Source: Archangium lansingense (lineage in GTDB: Bacteria; Myxococcota; Myxococcia; Myxococcales; Myxococcaceae). Taken from it: 64,000 bases of DNA. A program made the translations under genes and the position numbers. The DNA is taken from assembly GCF_026626635.1 (NCBI RefSeq), contig NZ_JAPNKA010000001.1:3720001-3784000 (forward strand), given 5' to 3'. The stretch's first letter is position 1, and each line of letters opens with the position of its first letter. The notes beneath the pieces are model-generated. The model worked only from the letters and a program-made list of their open reading frames with translations. It was not told the origin of the DNA and did not search any database. Positions 41,176 to 49,736 of the stretch are shown one piece after another.

Positions 41176-41646
41176 GTGGCCTGGCTGGCTCTCTCGAAGC
41201 GATGGGCCGTGCTGATCGCCTACGAGTACGGTGACAGCTTCTGCGAAGGGGACGAGCCGGACCCCATTGCCGAACGCAAGACGCTCCACGCCGAGGGGCT
41301 GAAGGCGTACCGCTCCGGCGACTTCACCACCGCGGAGGAGCGCTGGAGGAAGGCCTTGCCTCTTGGCGAGGCCGTGAGCGATCTCGGGTTCATGCTCGAG
41401 CAACGCGGCCGCTCGGAAGAGGCCGAGGGCTGGTTTATCGCGGCAGCCGCTTCCTATCACCGCCCGGTGGCGTGGCTGAACCTCGCGGATCTCTATTGGA
41501 AGACGGGGCACCGCCCCCTCGCCGCGAAGGCCTACCGGAACTACATCGACGCGTTCACCCTGAACGCGCGACCGAAGCCCAGCGAGCCAGCTCCCTCTCC
41601 GGTAAAGCGCGCCCTGAAACGGGCCTCGAAGGCTGCCGGCCGCTGA
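41176..41646 (+). CDS. TPR/Sel1-like repeat protein
   Basis: A 156-residue soluble protein with three or four TPR/Sel1-like helix pairs (LHAEGLKAYRSGDFTTAEER, LGFMLEQRGRSEEAEGWFIA, LNLADLYWKTGHRPLAAKAY) and a basic C-terminus (KRALKRASKAAGR). The start is only a GTG without a strong ribosome binding site, so the true N-terminus could be lost or different. A protein-binding role is likely; the partner is unknown. Confidence 0.65.
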   Translation: MAWLALSKRWAVLIAYEYGDSFCEGDEPDPIAERKTLHAEGLKAYRSGDFTTAEERWRKALPLGEAVSDLGFMLEQRGRSEEAEGWFIAAAASYHRPVAWLNLADLYWKTGHRPLAAKAYRNYIDAFTLNARPKPSEPAPSPVKRALKRASKAAGR

Positions 41647-41887
41647 GCGGCGGCTGCAAATTGACGGGCACGTATCATCCGCTGGGCGGGATGACCGAGG
41701 AAGCTCAAGCAGGGAGATCGTTTCCTGGAGAGCGCGGGCGTGAACCGGGATTGGCCCGAGGGCCGTGGAATCTATTACTTCTGATGAAGATGCAAAGGCC
41801 CGTGGTGGCGGTCCGCCACGCCAGGGAGCGCGCGCGGCTTCCCAGCGTGGCCAGAGCATCCTCCGGCTCGGGACGAGCAGCGCCTCC

Positions 41888-43819
41888 CTACCGGGACTCG
41901 ATCCTCCCGTCGGGCCGGAGGAAGCGCTCCACTTGATCGCGCCCAGCCGCATCGCGCCTCACTCCTTCGTGGACGGGGTTGTCCTGAGACGGCAGGTCCG
42001 CCACGGTGCCCGGCAACGGCTCCGGCAACTGGAAGTCGAACTGCACCAGCGCTGACCCCTCCAGCGCTCCCTGCTCAGGCGGGAGCATGGGCACCTCGCG
42101 CGTGGCGGGGAGCTGCTGAACCAGGCCCAGGGCGCGGGCGTGCAGCTCGGTGGCCACGTTGGGGACCTGGGCGTCCCCCAGGCCATACTGCACGAGCAGC
42201 CTGCGCGATGCGGGAGCGCCTGGGTAGGGCGACGCCAGGACGTGGGGCGCGTAGGTGAGGGGATCGATGCGGTCGAAGCCCGTCTGCAACAGCGCGGCGA
42301 ACTTCTGCTGGTCGAGCGCATCCGGTACGGTCTGGGCGATGGCGCCCAGGAACAATCCGAAGGGTCTGGCCCGGAACATCATCAGCGAGAAGTCGGCTCC
42401 TCCCACGCTCAGCACGCCGCGCTCGATGTGTGGGCTGAGCGCCAGGTAGGTGCCCCCGAGGATGTGGCCCTGGCTGATCCCATAGAAGTACGTCTGCTCC
42501 GGGTCGTACACGAGCACCCCATTGTCTCGCAGAGCCGCGACGTCCTTGAGCGTGGTGCGCGCCGCCTGGGTGACGGCGATCTGATTGACCATGGCCTGGT
42601 GCACGCGGTCGGTGAAGCGCAGCGTCTGCCCCGGAGCTCCGCCCATGGCGGCCAGCACTCCAGGCGCGTCCGCGGAGGACATTCCCCACCAGTCCACCGT
42701 CACCACCACCATCTTCGTGGCTTGGATGAAGGGCCGCACGAAGCTGCCATCCGCCTCGCCCCGGCCTCCGAAGAAGCCATGGCCGAACTGGAGCAGGCGC
42801 ACCGGGGCGGCTGACTGCCCCCAGACGCTTCGAGGAATCTGCAGCGTGAAGGGCACCTCCACCTCACCGTTCTGCCGCACGCGGCCCTGCGCGTCCCGGG
42901 CGAGCAGGGCGCCCGGCTCAGCGCTCTCCAGGAAGAGCGGCACGCGCAGGGAGCCAGTGATGCGCCGGGCAACGTTCGCGTCCACGTCATCCCTCACCTC
43001 GCTCACCGAGACCGCGGGCGGGTGGGCCTCCAGCGCCTCCAGGGCGAGGCGCCGCACGTCGAGCATGTCCCGAGTCACGTTCTCCTGCGACTCGGTGGTG
43101 AAGTCCCACGCGAGCTGCAGTTCGGAGCGAGGGATGCCCGCGGCTTCCAGCCTGGGGAAGATCTCCTGCTCGTACCGCTGGGCGAGCGGCGCCAGGAGCG
43201 GATCCCCCTGGGTCAATCCATCCCGGATGCGGCGGAAGCCCTCGGGCGTGGGGACCTGGCTCCCATCCTTCGCCTTCAGCCCGCGCAGCGCGACGATGTA
43301 GCGGGCCTGGTTGCGCAGCCGGACGAGCGGCCGCAGGAGCAGCGCGCGGCGGTCCTCGCCGGGAGCCCTCGGGTCCTGCTCGGCGAAGTGGAGCACGCCC
43401 TCTCCGCGCTCGGCATCGAGCAGCACCGTCGGGCCGTCCTTCGCGGCGGTGGGTCTGCCGACGGAGGGGAGCTGGGATGCGTCCACTCCCCCCGGGAAGA
43501 GGGCGAGGATCTGGGTCCCATGAGACCAGCCGTCTGCCGGATGCAGTTCCGTGAAGTCGAAGACCGCGCCGCTCTGCGACTTCAGCTTCACGGCCTCGGT
43601 GAACTTCACGCGATGCCCCGAGGGCAGGGCGGAGTCCTCCGCGAGGAAGTAGTCCGAAGGGAAGGGGAGGAGGCAGTCGCTCTCCGCGGCGATGGGGTTG
43701 CATCCCTCTGGCACCTCGAGGGCGGGCAGGTTCGGCACGGGCTCCTCGCTCGAGCATGCAGCACCCGCGAGCAGCAGCGTCAGCATCCCGGTGAAGCTTC
43801 CTCGCATCCATTCCCTCAT
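41888..43819 (-). CDS. Large exported lipase/esterase-like lipoprotein
   Basis: A 643-residue lipoprotein with signal GMLTLLLAGAAC. The first 300 residues are a beta-rich region of the type at the N-terminus of bacterial virulence-factor lipases (LPFPSDYFLAEDSALPSGHR). An alpha/beta-hydrolase follows, with the oxyanion segment LLQFGHGFFGG and nucleophile GISQG (in YFYGISQGHILGG). The start ATG at 43819 is set by the signal peptide; the frame is open further upstream without meaning. A secreted lipid or polyester hydrolase is likely. Confidence 0.8.
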   Translation of the reverse strand: MREWMRGSFTGMLTLLLAGAACSSEEPVPNLPALEVPEGCNPIAAESDCLLPFPSDYFLAEDSALPSGHRVKFTEAVKLKSQSGAVFDFTELHPADGWSHGTQILALFPGGVDASQLPSVGRPTAAKDGPTVLLDAERGEGVLHFAEQDPRAPGEDRRALLLRPLVRLRNQARYIVALRGLKAKDGSQVPTPEGFRRIRDGLTQGDPLLAPLAQRYEQEIFPRLEAAGIPRSELQLAWDFTTESQENVTRDMLDVRRLALEALEAHPPAVSVSEVRDDVDANVARRITGSLRVPLFLESAEPGALLARDAQGRVRQNGEVEVPFTLQIPRSVWGQSAAPVRLLQFGHGFFGGRGEADGSFVRPFIQATKMVVVTVDWWGMSSADAPGVLAAMGGAPGQTLRFTDRVHQAMVNQIAVTQAARTTLKDVAALRDNGVLVYDPEQTYFYGISQGHILGGTYLALSPHIERGVLSVGGADFSLMMFRARPFGLFLGAIAQTVPDALDQQKFAALLQTGFDRIDPLTYAPHVLASPYPGAPASRRLLVQYGLGDAQVPNVATELHARALGLVQQLPATREVPMLPPEQGALEGSALVQFDFQLPEPLPGTVADLPSQDNPVHEGVRRDAAGRDQVERFLRPDGRIESR

Positions 43820-44071
43820 ACGTTCATGGCTCCTTCGTGTCCGAGAGCGCGCCCAGGAGACGCAAGGACGCAACCCTCTCATGAGAGGAATGGGTGGTCG
43901 AATGGGCGGCCGTCTTGAGGTCCTCTTCGGGCGCACCCTTAATCAACGACTTCGGCTTCCCTCGACAGGGGCCCCATTCCCCCATGTTCGAGACAGCGGA
44001 CCCTCACGAAGAAAGGGGCCGTCCCCCTCGCGGGAGACAGCCCCTGGCACCTCAGGCGGTGAAGGCGCGGA
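43820..44071. other. Intergenic region, no gene seen
   Basis: About 250 bp upstream of the lipase gene and downstream of a Kelch remnant. It holds short GC-rich inverted stretches (for example GGGGC and GCCCC around 44020-44050) but no convincing promoter or gene. Confidence 0.35.
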
Positions 44072-44277
44072 CTACCTGCTCCCCAGGCCGTACACCTCGC
44101 TCGTGTACTGGCTGGCGTTGCTGAAGCCCGCGGTGATGAGCACCCGGCCATCCGGCAGCGGCGTGGCGGTGTGCTCGTAGCGGCCCTGGCTCAGGGGGCC
44201 GGTGGCGCACCACGTACCGGAGCGCGAGTCATACAGCTCGGCGGAGGTGTGGATGCCCGTGGAGGCATCGTAGCCGT
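44072..44277 (-). pseudogene. Kelch-repeat protein C-terminal remnant
   Basis: The reverse strand reads GYDASTGIHTSAELYDSRSG, then TWCATGPLSQGRYEHTATPL and PDGRVLITAGFSNASQYTSE to a stop. This is one complete Kelch unit of the same type as in the 30163 gene. Upstream the frame breaks; a neighbouring frame has AEVHDPAT, suggesting a frameshift in an older, longer gene. It is the debris of a second Kelch surface protein. Confidence 0.7.
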
Positions 44278-44391
44278 GGCCGGGTCATGCACCTCCGCCG
44301 AGTCTGTGAAGCCGTTTACACCAGAGGAGTGAAGCCGTTCTCTTGCGTCCAAGGGGACTTGAAGCCGTACGTGCTCTAAGCTGGGGGAACC

Positions 44392-44958
44392 ATGCTCGCC
44401 AGTGCCTCGACCCTGCCCACCCTGGAGACGCCCCGCCTGCGCCTGCGCTGGATGACGGAGGCGGACATCCCCGCGCTCTTCGAGCTCTTCTCCCAGTCCG
44501 AGGTGACACGCTATTGGAGCTGGTCCGCGTACACCGAGCTGGCACAGGCGGAGCGGCTGTTGGGGAACATCCACAAGCACTTCGCCGAGCGCTCGCTCTT
44601 CCAGTGGGGCTTCGCCCGGCGTGAGGACGACCGGATCATCGGCACCTGCACCCTGGCGGAGCTGAGCGGGGAGCACCGGCGCGCGAGTCTCGGGTATGCG
44701 CTGAACCGCGCACACTGGGGCCACGGCTACGGGCGTGAGGCGGTGGGCCGGGTGGTGGAGTTCGGCTTCACCTCGCTCGAGCTGCACCGGCTTGAGGCGG
44801 ACGTGGACCCGCGCAACACGAGCTCCGTGAAGGTGCTCGAGGACCTGGGATTCCAGCGCGAGGGCTACCAGCGTCAGCGCTACTCCCACAACGGCGAGAT
44901 ACAGGACGCGGTGCTGTACGGACTGCTGCGGCCGGAGTGGCGGTCAGGTTGCGTATAG
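44392..44958 (+). CDS. GNAT acetyltransferase (RimJ/RimL type)
   Basis: A 188-residue N-acetyltransferase: LETPRLRLRWMTEADIPALF at the N-terminus, the acetyl-CoA loop region around ALNRAHWGHGYGREAVGRVV, and the C-terminal signature NTSSVKVLEDLGFQREGYQR. RimJ/RimL-type enzymes acetylate protein N-termini, aminoacyl groups or small amines. The substrate is not predictable. GGGGGAA precedes the ATG. Confidence 0.9.
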   Translation: MLASASTLPTLETPRLRLRWMTEADIPALFELFSQSEVTRYWSWSAYTELAQAERLLGNIHKHFAERSLFQWGFARREDDRIIGTCTLAELSGEHRRASLGYALNRAHWGHGYGREAVGRVVEFGFTSLELHRLEADVDPRNTSSVKVLEDLGFQREGYQRQRYSHNGEIQDAVLYGLLRPEWRSGCV

Positions 44959-45077
44959 GACGCAAGGGGGCTCTGTAGAGAGCAGGGAGTTGGAGCAGAG
45001 CGGCAGGGGAAGGCTCACGCACGCGAGCACGTCCTGTGCGATTTTGGAGGTGCTGCTGGGCTGATAGGCTCCGGCAA

Positions 45078-45671
45078 ATGCCTCGGTACGCCACCATCGA
45101 TGTGGGGACCAACGCAGTCCTCCTGCTCGTCGCCGACCGCCAGCCCGATGGCCGCTTCCAGGCTGTCCGCGAGCGCGCTGAAATCACCCGCTTGGGCCGG
45201 GGCGTGGACAAGCGCCGCCGCCTCTCGCCCGAGGGCATGGAGGACACCCTCCATGTGCTCTCCGATTTCGTCTCCGAGGCCCGGAGCCTCGGTGCGGAGG
45301 CCCTCGCCGTGTCCGCCACCAGCGCCGCGCGCGATGCGGAGAATGGTGCCGAGTTCCTCTCCGCCGCCAAACAGCGCGCCGGCGTCACCGTGGACATCAT
45401 CTCCGGCGAATTGGAGGCGCAAGCGCGTGTGCACGGCGGCACCCTCCTGCTCGTCCAATTGGAGGCGCTGGCGGACAAGCTGTGCGGGTTGCCGCTCGCC
45501 GAGCGCCAGAAGCTGCCCGGTCTCCAGCCCAAGCGCGAGGACGTGATTCCCGCCGGCGCTCTCATCCTGCTCGAGGGCCTTCGGGCACTCGGGCTCGACC
45601 GCTGCCTCGTGAGCGACCGGGGCCTGTGTTGGGGCCTGCTCGCGCACCGTTTCGGAGCCACCCACTCATGA
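45078..45671 (+). pseudogene. Ppx/GppA-family phosphatase with a large in-frame internal deletion
   Basis: 197 residues. The N-terminal part is typical (MPRYATIDVGTNAVLLLVAD, EITRLGRGVDKRRRLSPEGM, SATSAARDAENGAEFLSAAK, IISGELEAQ). It then jumps directly to the extreme C-terminal part (ARVHGGTLLLVQLEALADKL, PGLQPKREDVIPAGALILLE, SDRGLCWGLLAHRF). About 130 residues normally found between GELEAQ and the ARVHGG-like segment are missing, including the GGGSTE phosphate-binding motif and the second Rossmann lobe. The frame is kept across the join near 45421. Exopolyphosphatase/pppGpp phosphatase activity is not expected; it could be an inert or interfering protein. Confidence 0.8.
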
Positions 45672-45703
45672 GCACCTCTTCCTCGGGACATAGGACGAGC
45701 GCG

Positions 45704-46039
45704 TCAAGCACGGAGCCAGGCTTCGGCTTCCGCCCGGGTACGAACGAATCGCACCAGGGGGTGTGTTCGATGTTCGTAGGCAAGTTCCTTGAAGCGCTCG
45801 CCGTGGGCTTCCGGGTGGGGCACGACGAGTGCCACGCGCAGCCGGTAGTTCACGAACTTCTGAAGGAACTCGCCCGCCAATCCACTGCGAAGGTTGAAGA
45901 ACTCCGGGGCGAGCTCCTCCTCGGTGAAGAGGATTCCCTCCGCATCGAAGCATGCGCCGATGGCGTCGGTCACATCCCGGACGGAGCGGATGGAGATGCT
46001 TGCTTCCGAGGCAACGAGGACTCTGCGTTCTTCGCTCAT
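45704..46039 (-). CDS. DUF4180 family protein
   Basis: A 111-residue soluble protein with the DUF4180 core: SVRDVTDAIGACFDAEGILF, FFNLRSGLAGEFLQKFVNYR and a C-terminal FKELAYEHRTHPLVRFV. Family members are single-domain proteins of unknown function, often near stress or mobile genes. AGGAGA lies just upstream of the ATG at 46039. It is convergent with the Ppx/GppA remnant. Confidence 0.85.
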   Translation of the reverse strand: MSEERRVLVASEASISIRSVRDVTDAIGACFDAEGILFTEEELAPEFFNLRSGLAGEFLQKFVNYRLRVALVVPHPEAHGERFKELAYEHRTHPLVRFVRTRAEAEAWLRA

Positions 46040-46316
46040 GGTTTCTCCTCTCGGCTACGGGCCTGGCGCAAGGACCGAGCCGGAGGAGTCTGCCTGACCT
46101 GGAGCATGCGCAGAGGGGTTCATTTGACGCATACGTAGCGGCACAGCCGCTCCAGGCCCTGCTTGTCGTTGGCATGCAGATGCGTGCTGGCGTGTAAGGA
46201 TATGTAAGGCGCTGGGGGCGAGCGCGTACGCGGAGATTTTGAAAAACCGACCGATGAGTTCGGCGGCCGGGGGCCGTCTATGAGGCAAAACATCGCAGTC
46301 TCATGGAGGAACCCCC

Positions 46317-47192
46317 GTGTCCGCGAAGCTCATCGCCACCCTTTTGCTCGTAGTCGCCGCCGGTGCCGTCGCTGCCCCGAAGGCGGGTAAACCAAGCGCC
46401 CCCGGCAAGTACGCGAAGGTGAACGGTCTCGAGCTCTATTACGAGCTCCACGGCTCGGGTCGGCCGCTCATCCTGCTGCATGGCGGTCTTGGCTCCAGCG
46501 GGATATTCGGAGAGAACCTTCGTGCGCTCGCTAAGCACCGGCAGGTGATCGCCGTTGACCTTCAGGGCCACGGTCGCACCGCGGACATCGATCGTCCGCT
46601 GAGCGTGGAACTGATGGCGGATGACATCGCCGCGCTGATCAAGCACCTCAAGCTCGGGCGGGTCGACGTGATGGGCTACTCGCTCGGGGGCGGAGTGGCG
46701 CTCCAAACCGCGATTCGTCACCCGGCGGTGGTGAACAAGGTCGTCGCGATCTCGGCGGTGATTCGGCGAAGCGCGTACCACTCGGAGATTCTAGAGCAGC
46801 AAGGCCAGGTCAACGAGGGTGCTCTCGAGATGATGAAGCAGACGCCGATGTACCAGAGCTATGTCGAGATCGCGCCGCGTCCACAGGACTTCGGGCGGCT
46901 GCTGGCCAAGATCGGCGAGGCGATGAAGCAGGACTTCGACTTCTCGAAGCAGGTCGCTCAGATCCAGGTGCCAGTGCTGGTGATGGCGGCGGACTCGGAT
47001 CTCTTCCCGCCCTCGCACGCGGTGGAGGTGTTCGGTCTGCTCGGCGGCGGCAAGCGTGACGGAGGGTGGGACGGTTCAGGCCGGCCGAAGTCGGCGCTCG
47101 CGATCCTCCCCGGGCTCACGCACTACAACATCTTCGCGGATCCCCGAATCGTCTCCACCACACTGCCCTTCCTCGATGAGGCAGCACGGTAG
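46317..47192 (+). CDS. Exported alpha/beta hydrolase (fold-related to haloperoxidases/esterases)
   Basis: A 291-residue protein with signal peptide (IATLLLVVAAGAVAAPK). It has LILLHGGLGSSGIFGENLRA, the strand-loop VIAVDLQGHGRTADIDRPLS, the nucleophile elbow GYSLGGG, an acid in VMAADSDLFPPSH and the catalytic His in LPGLTHYNIF. GGAGG lies 7 bp before the GTG start. Periplasmic or secreted hydrolase; substrate unknown. Confidence 0.88.
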   Translation: MSAKLIATLLLVVAAGAVAAPKAGKPSAPGKYAKVNGLELYYELHGSGRPLILLHGGLGSSGIFGENLRALAKHRQVIAVDLQGHGRTADIDRPLSVELMADDIAALIKHLKLGRVDVMGYSLGGGVALQTAIRHPAVVNKVVAISAVIRRSAYHSEILEQQGQVNEGALEMMKQTPMYQSYVEIAPRPQDFGRLLAKIGEAMKQDFDFSKQVAQIQVPVLVMAADSDLFPPSHAVEVFGLLGGGKRDGGWDGSGRPKSALAILPGLTHYNIFADPRIVSTTLPFLDEAAR

Positions 47193-47345
47193 CTCGGGTC
47201 CTCCCGGCCTCGAGCAGTTCCTCCTGGCTTGAGCCTGCCCCGACTCCGAGGACGTCCCAAGGCTCCTTCATCTTGTCTTGGGGGTCCACTGAATCGGGGC
47301 AATCCCACCGGCGAGCGTCATGCCGTCAGGTGCAGCCGAGGCACA

Positions 47346-47383
47346 GCGCCGCTCACGGGCAGCAGGCAGGGCGTGAGCGGCGC
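47346..47383 (-). terminator. Hairpin downstream of 47390 gene
   Basis: Perfect 12-bp arms GCGCCGCTCACG and CGTGAGCGGCGC with a 14-nt loop lie 7 bp after the stop of the minus-strand gene. There is no T-run, as is frequent in this GC-rich genome. Confidence 0.6.
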
Positions 47384-47389
47384 GGCGAG

Positions 47390-48145
47390 CTACTCCGAGT
47401 ACTCGTACTTGCCGACGAGGCGCCAGTTGCGGTTGTAGCTGTGGCGCGTGGAGAACCAGCCGCTGTGGCAGCTGCCGGTGTTGCTGGCGACGTAGCCGTA
47501 GACGAAGCCGTTGTGGACGTGGGCGTTGAGGGTGGGCGTGCCGGGGTTCTCGCAGGGCTGGGTGACGCGGACGGCCTGGTAGGCGGCCTCGGCGAGCACT
47601 TCTTCCTGGCCCTCGAAGTCGTAGATGGAGTGGACGCGGTTGGCGGTGAAGGTGGCGAGCTGGCTGGTCTGCTGGGCGTCGCTCTGCGTGAGGAAGAACT
47701 GCAGGTTGGCGAGGGCGGCGGCCTCGGAGGTGATCGAGCCGGTGAGGCGGTGAACGGCGCCGTCATTGTCGGAGAGCGCGGCGCGGATGGCGGTGATGCC
47801 GGACGAGCCCTGGTAGACGGAGGTGTCGCCCCAGGTGAAGCTGAAGGCGGTGCCGGCGGTGTAGGCGTTGAGCGCGCAGGAGCCGTCGGCGCCGGCGGTC
47901 TCGACGATGATGATCTTGCGGAGGCGGTACTCGGGGTTCACGAGGGCGAGGCACTCGTTGCCAGCGACGCCGTCGTAGTTGGCGGCCGGGAGCACGGCCT
48001 CGACGATGTTGTAGACGCGGAACGAGGGATCCGTGGCCTGCTGCTCGGTGGCCTGGAGGGTGTCGGTGTCCGTCTCGGCGCCGAGGCAGCCGGCAGCGAC
48101 GGAGGAGGCGAGGAGGAGGGAAGAGAGTCGGAGGGAGGTACGCAT
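47390..48145 (-). CDS. Secreted lipoprotein of unknown function
   Basis: A 251-residue lipoprotein. The signal (LRLSSLLLASSVAAGC) ends in a lipobox and is followed by a short acidic linker. The mature protein is a mixed fold with YNIVEAVLPAANYDGVAGNE, a Cys pair and a C-terminal HSGWFSTRHSYNRNWRLVGK. I do not recognise a family. A frame-start two codon groups upstream (48163) exists, but the signal peptide fixes the ATG at 48145. Probably surface or periplasmic. Confidence 0.7.
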   Translation of the reverse strand: MRTSLRLSSLLLASSVAAGCLGAETDTDTLQATEQQATDPSFRVYNIVEAVLPAANYDGVAGNECLALVNPEYRLRKIIIVETAGADGSCALNAYTAGTAFSFTWGDTSVYQGSSGITAIRAALSDNDGAVHRLTGSITSEAAALANLQFFLTQSDAQQTSQLATFTANRVHSIYDFEGQEEVLAEAAYQAVRVTQPCENPGTPTLNAHVHNGFVYGYVASNTGSCHSGWFSTRHSYNRNWRLVGKYEYSE

Positions 48146-48277
48146 GGCTGCGGAAGCTATCACGCGTGACTGACTCGCTCGTGAACACTGGGTGTCAGGA
48201 GGGGGTCGTTTACATGAAGTAGGTCATCTCCAACGCGAACGTCCTGTTCGGCGGCCCGGCTCAACCTCGTGTTACGA

Positions 48278-48307
48278 CCCCGCATTCCTCTTTTCAGGAA
48301 GGCGGGG
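48278..48307 (-). terminator. Hairpin downstream of 48338 gene
   Basis: CCCCGC-ATTCCT pairs with AGGAAG-GCGGGG around a short loop (11 pairs, one mismatch), 30 bp past the stop codon of the duplicated-domain gene. No T-run is present. Confidence 0.5.
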
Positions 48308-48337
48308 CTGGGGCTCGAGGGCGGTGCCGCGAGGCTC

Positions 48338-49315
48338 CTATGCACCGGGCAGCAAGAAGATCTGCACGCGCCCGGAGTTGTCGGAGACGGGGTTGTCGGA
48401 GAAGCGCACCTGCAGCGCGTTGTCCTCCCCCATCAGCTCATAGGTGTACCGGTGGTCGGTCGCGTTGAAGGAGGCCGTGCTGGCCGGGTGCTTCCAGGTC
48501 TTCCCACCGTCCAGACTGACCTGGATGGGGCCATGTCTCACGGGAGCAGTCCCCGGGGCCTTCACGCCGGCGAAGACGAACTCGGGGTCGAAGCCGACAT
48601 TGCGGTTCGGTACGCCCGGGCTCGGAAACATGGGCGCGGGCTCCGGCTGACCGGATTGCGCGCCAGGGACGATGTTGTTCCCCCACACGTTGAAGGTGCC
48701 CTGCATCGTGACGCGATACGGCGTGCCTTTCTTGAGCACCAGCTGGCTGGGAACGGGGGCGGCGCTCCGGGTCTCGAGCCACAGCTCCTCGGCCGGCAGC
48801 ACGAAGATCTTCAGGCGTCCGAAGTTGTCGGTGACGGGCTTGTCGGCGATGCGCACCTGCAGCGCGTTGTCCTCCCCCAGCAGCTCATAGGCGTACTTGT
48901 GGTCGGTCGAGTTGAAGGAGGCCGTGCTGGCCGGGTGCTTCCAGGTCTTCCCTCCGTCCAGGCTGATCTGGATGGCGCTACTTCTCAGGGGCGCGGTCCC
49001 CGGGGCCTTCACGCCGGCGAAGACGAACTCGGGGTCGGCGGCGACATTGCGGGTCGCTACGCCCGGGCTCGGAAACATGGGCGCGGGCTCCGGCTGACCG
49101 GATTGCGGGCCAGGGACGACGTTGTTCCCCCACACGGTAAAGGTCCCCTGCATCGTGAGGAGATACGGCCTGCCTTTCTTGAGCACCAGCTGGCCGGGAA
49201 CGGGGGCGGCGCTCCGGGTCTCGAGCCAGAGTTCTTCCTGCTGCGCCCAGGCTGAAGTGGCTGCCAACACCAGCAACCCCGCGCAGCGCGCGGCCAGTTG
49301 CGACAATCCTCGCAT
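48338..49315 (-). CDS. Exported protein made of two tandem 149-residue repeats
   Basis: 325 residues. The signal peptide is RGLSQLAARCAGLLVLAATS. Two copies of a 149-residue beta-rich module follow, both starting EELWLETRSAAPVP and containing PAPMFPSPGV, DPEFVFAGVKAPGTAP, SLDGGKTWKHPASTASFN and GEDNALQVR. The copies are roughly 80 percent identical at protein level, so the duplication is fairly recent. I do not know the family. The ATG at 49315 is preferred because GGAG lies 9 bp upstream. Probably periplasmic or secreted, binding role possible. Confidence 0.78.
   Translation of the reverse strand: MRGLSQLAARCAGLLVLAATSAWAQQEELWLETRSAAPVPGQLVLKKGRPYLLTMQGTFTVWGNNVVPGPQSGQPEPAPMFPSPGVATRNVAADPEFVFAGVKAPGTAPLRSSAIQISLDGGKTWKHPASTASFNSTDHKYAYELLGEDNALQVRIADKPVTDNFGRLKIFVLPAEELWLETRSAAPVPSQLVLKKGTPYRVTMQGTFNVWGNNIVPGAQSGQPEPAPMFPSPGVPNRNVGFDPEFVFAGVKAPGTAPVRHGPIQVSLDGGKTWKHPASTASFNATDHRYTYELMGEDNALQVRFSDNPVSDNSGRVQIFLLPGA
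48353..49240. repeat. Direct 447-bp gene-internal duplication
   Basis: Two in-frame copies (about 48353-48793 and 48794-49240) encode the tandem modules of the preceding feature. Blocks of identical DNA (for example around the GGCGCGGGCTCCGGCTGACC segments) show a recent tandem duplication, prone to loss or gain by recombination. Confidence 0.75.
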
Positions 49316-49736
49316 AACGTTCATCTCCATCGTTTCAGGTCATGGGCTGCGCGGTGATTCAGGACAGCTAGTGCGCGACACGGGTGTGCAAGCGTAATGC
49401 CACAGGTGAGCGCCTGCATCTCCCGGCGAGTGTGCTCAGCCAGCGGGGTGTACGGGGGCTCGCTGCTGTGCAGCTGAGGGCGAATTGACGTGTCAGGGGA
49501 ATCAGTTGACGCGTCAGTCGACACGTCCAGAGACGCCCGTCATCGCCGGGGTAGGCCTCGCGCTCGCGCCTGTTCGGCCCCCGGAAGGTGCGAGCCTGGC
49601 CCCGCGTGAGGGCCACCCCAGGCCGCGTGGACCCGCCTCCGCCTCTCCTGCTTGGGGGACGGCTGGTCGCAGCGAGGGCCAGCCGCTATCCTATGCGCCA
49701 CGCCACTCCCGGCGCGGCTGCCTGGGGGATGTATCA
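49316..49736. other. Divergent intergenic region with paired palindromes
   Basis: About 420 bp between the duplicated-domain gene (minus) and the PfkB gene (plus). TTGACGTGTCAG (49485-49496) and TTGACGCGTCAG (49506-49517) are spaced 21 bp apart, two helical turns, and share the TGACGYGTCA core. A third copy is at 18865. No gene is seen; a spurious frame from 49485 is open but reads low-complexity Arg/Pro. Confidence 0.5.
49485..49517. promoter_or_regulatory. Two TGACGYGTCA operator-like sites
   Basis: Two 12-bp near-palindromes, TTGACGTGTCAG and TTGACGCGTCAG, separated by 9 bp (21 bp centre to centre), which places them on one face of the helix. The same 12-mer occurs 106 bp upstream of the astacin gene at 18971. 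This suggests a shared DNA-binding regulator (inference). Confidence 0.45.
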
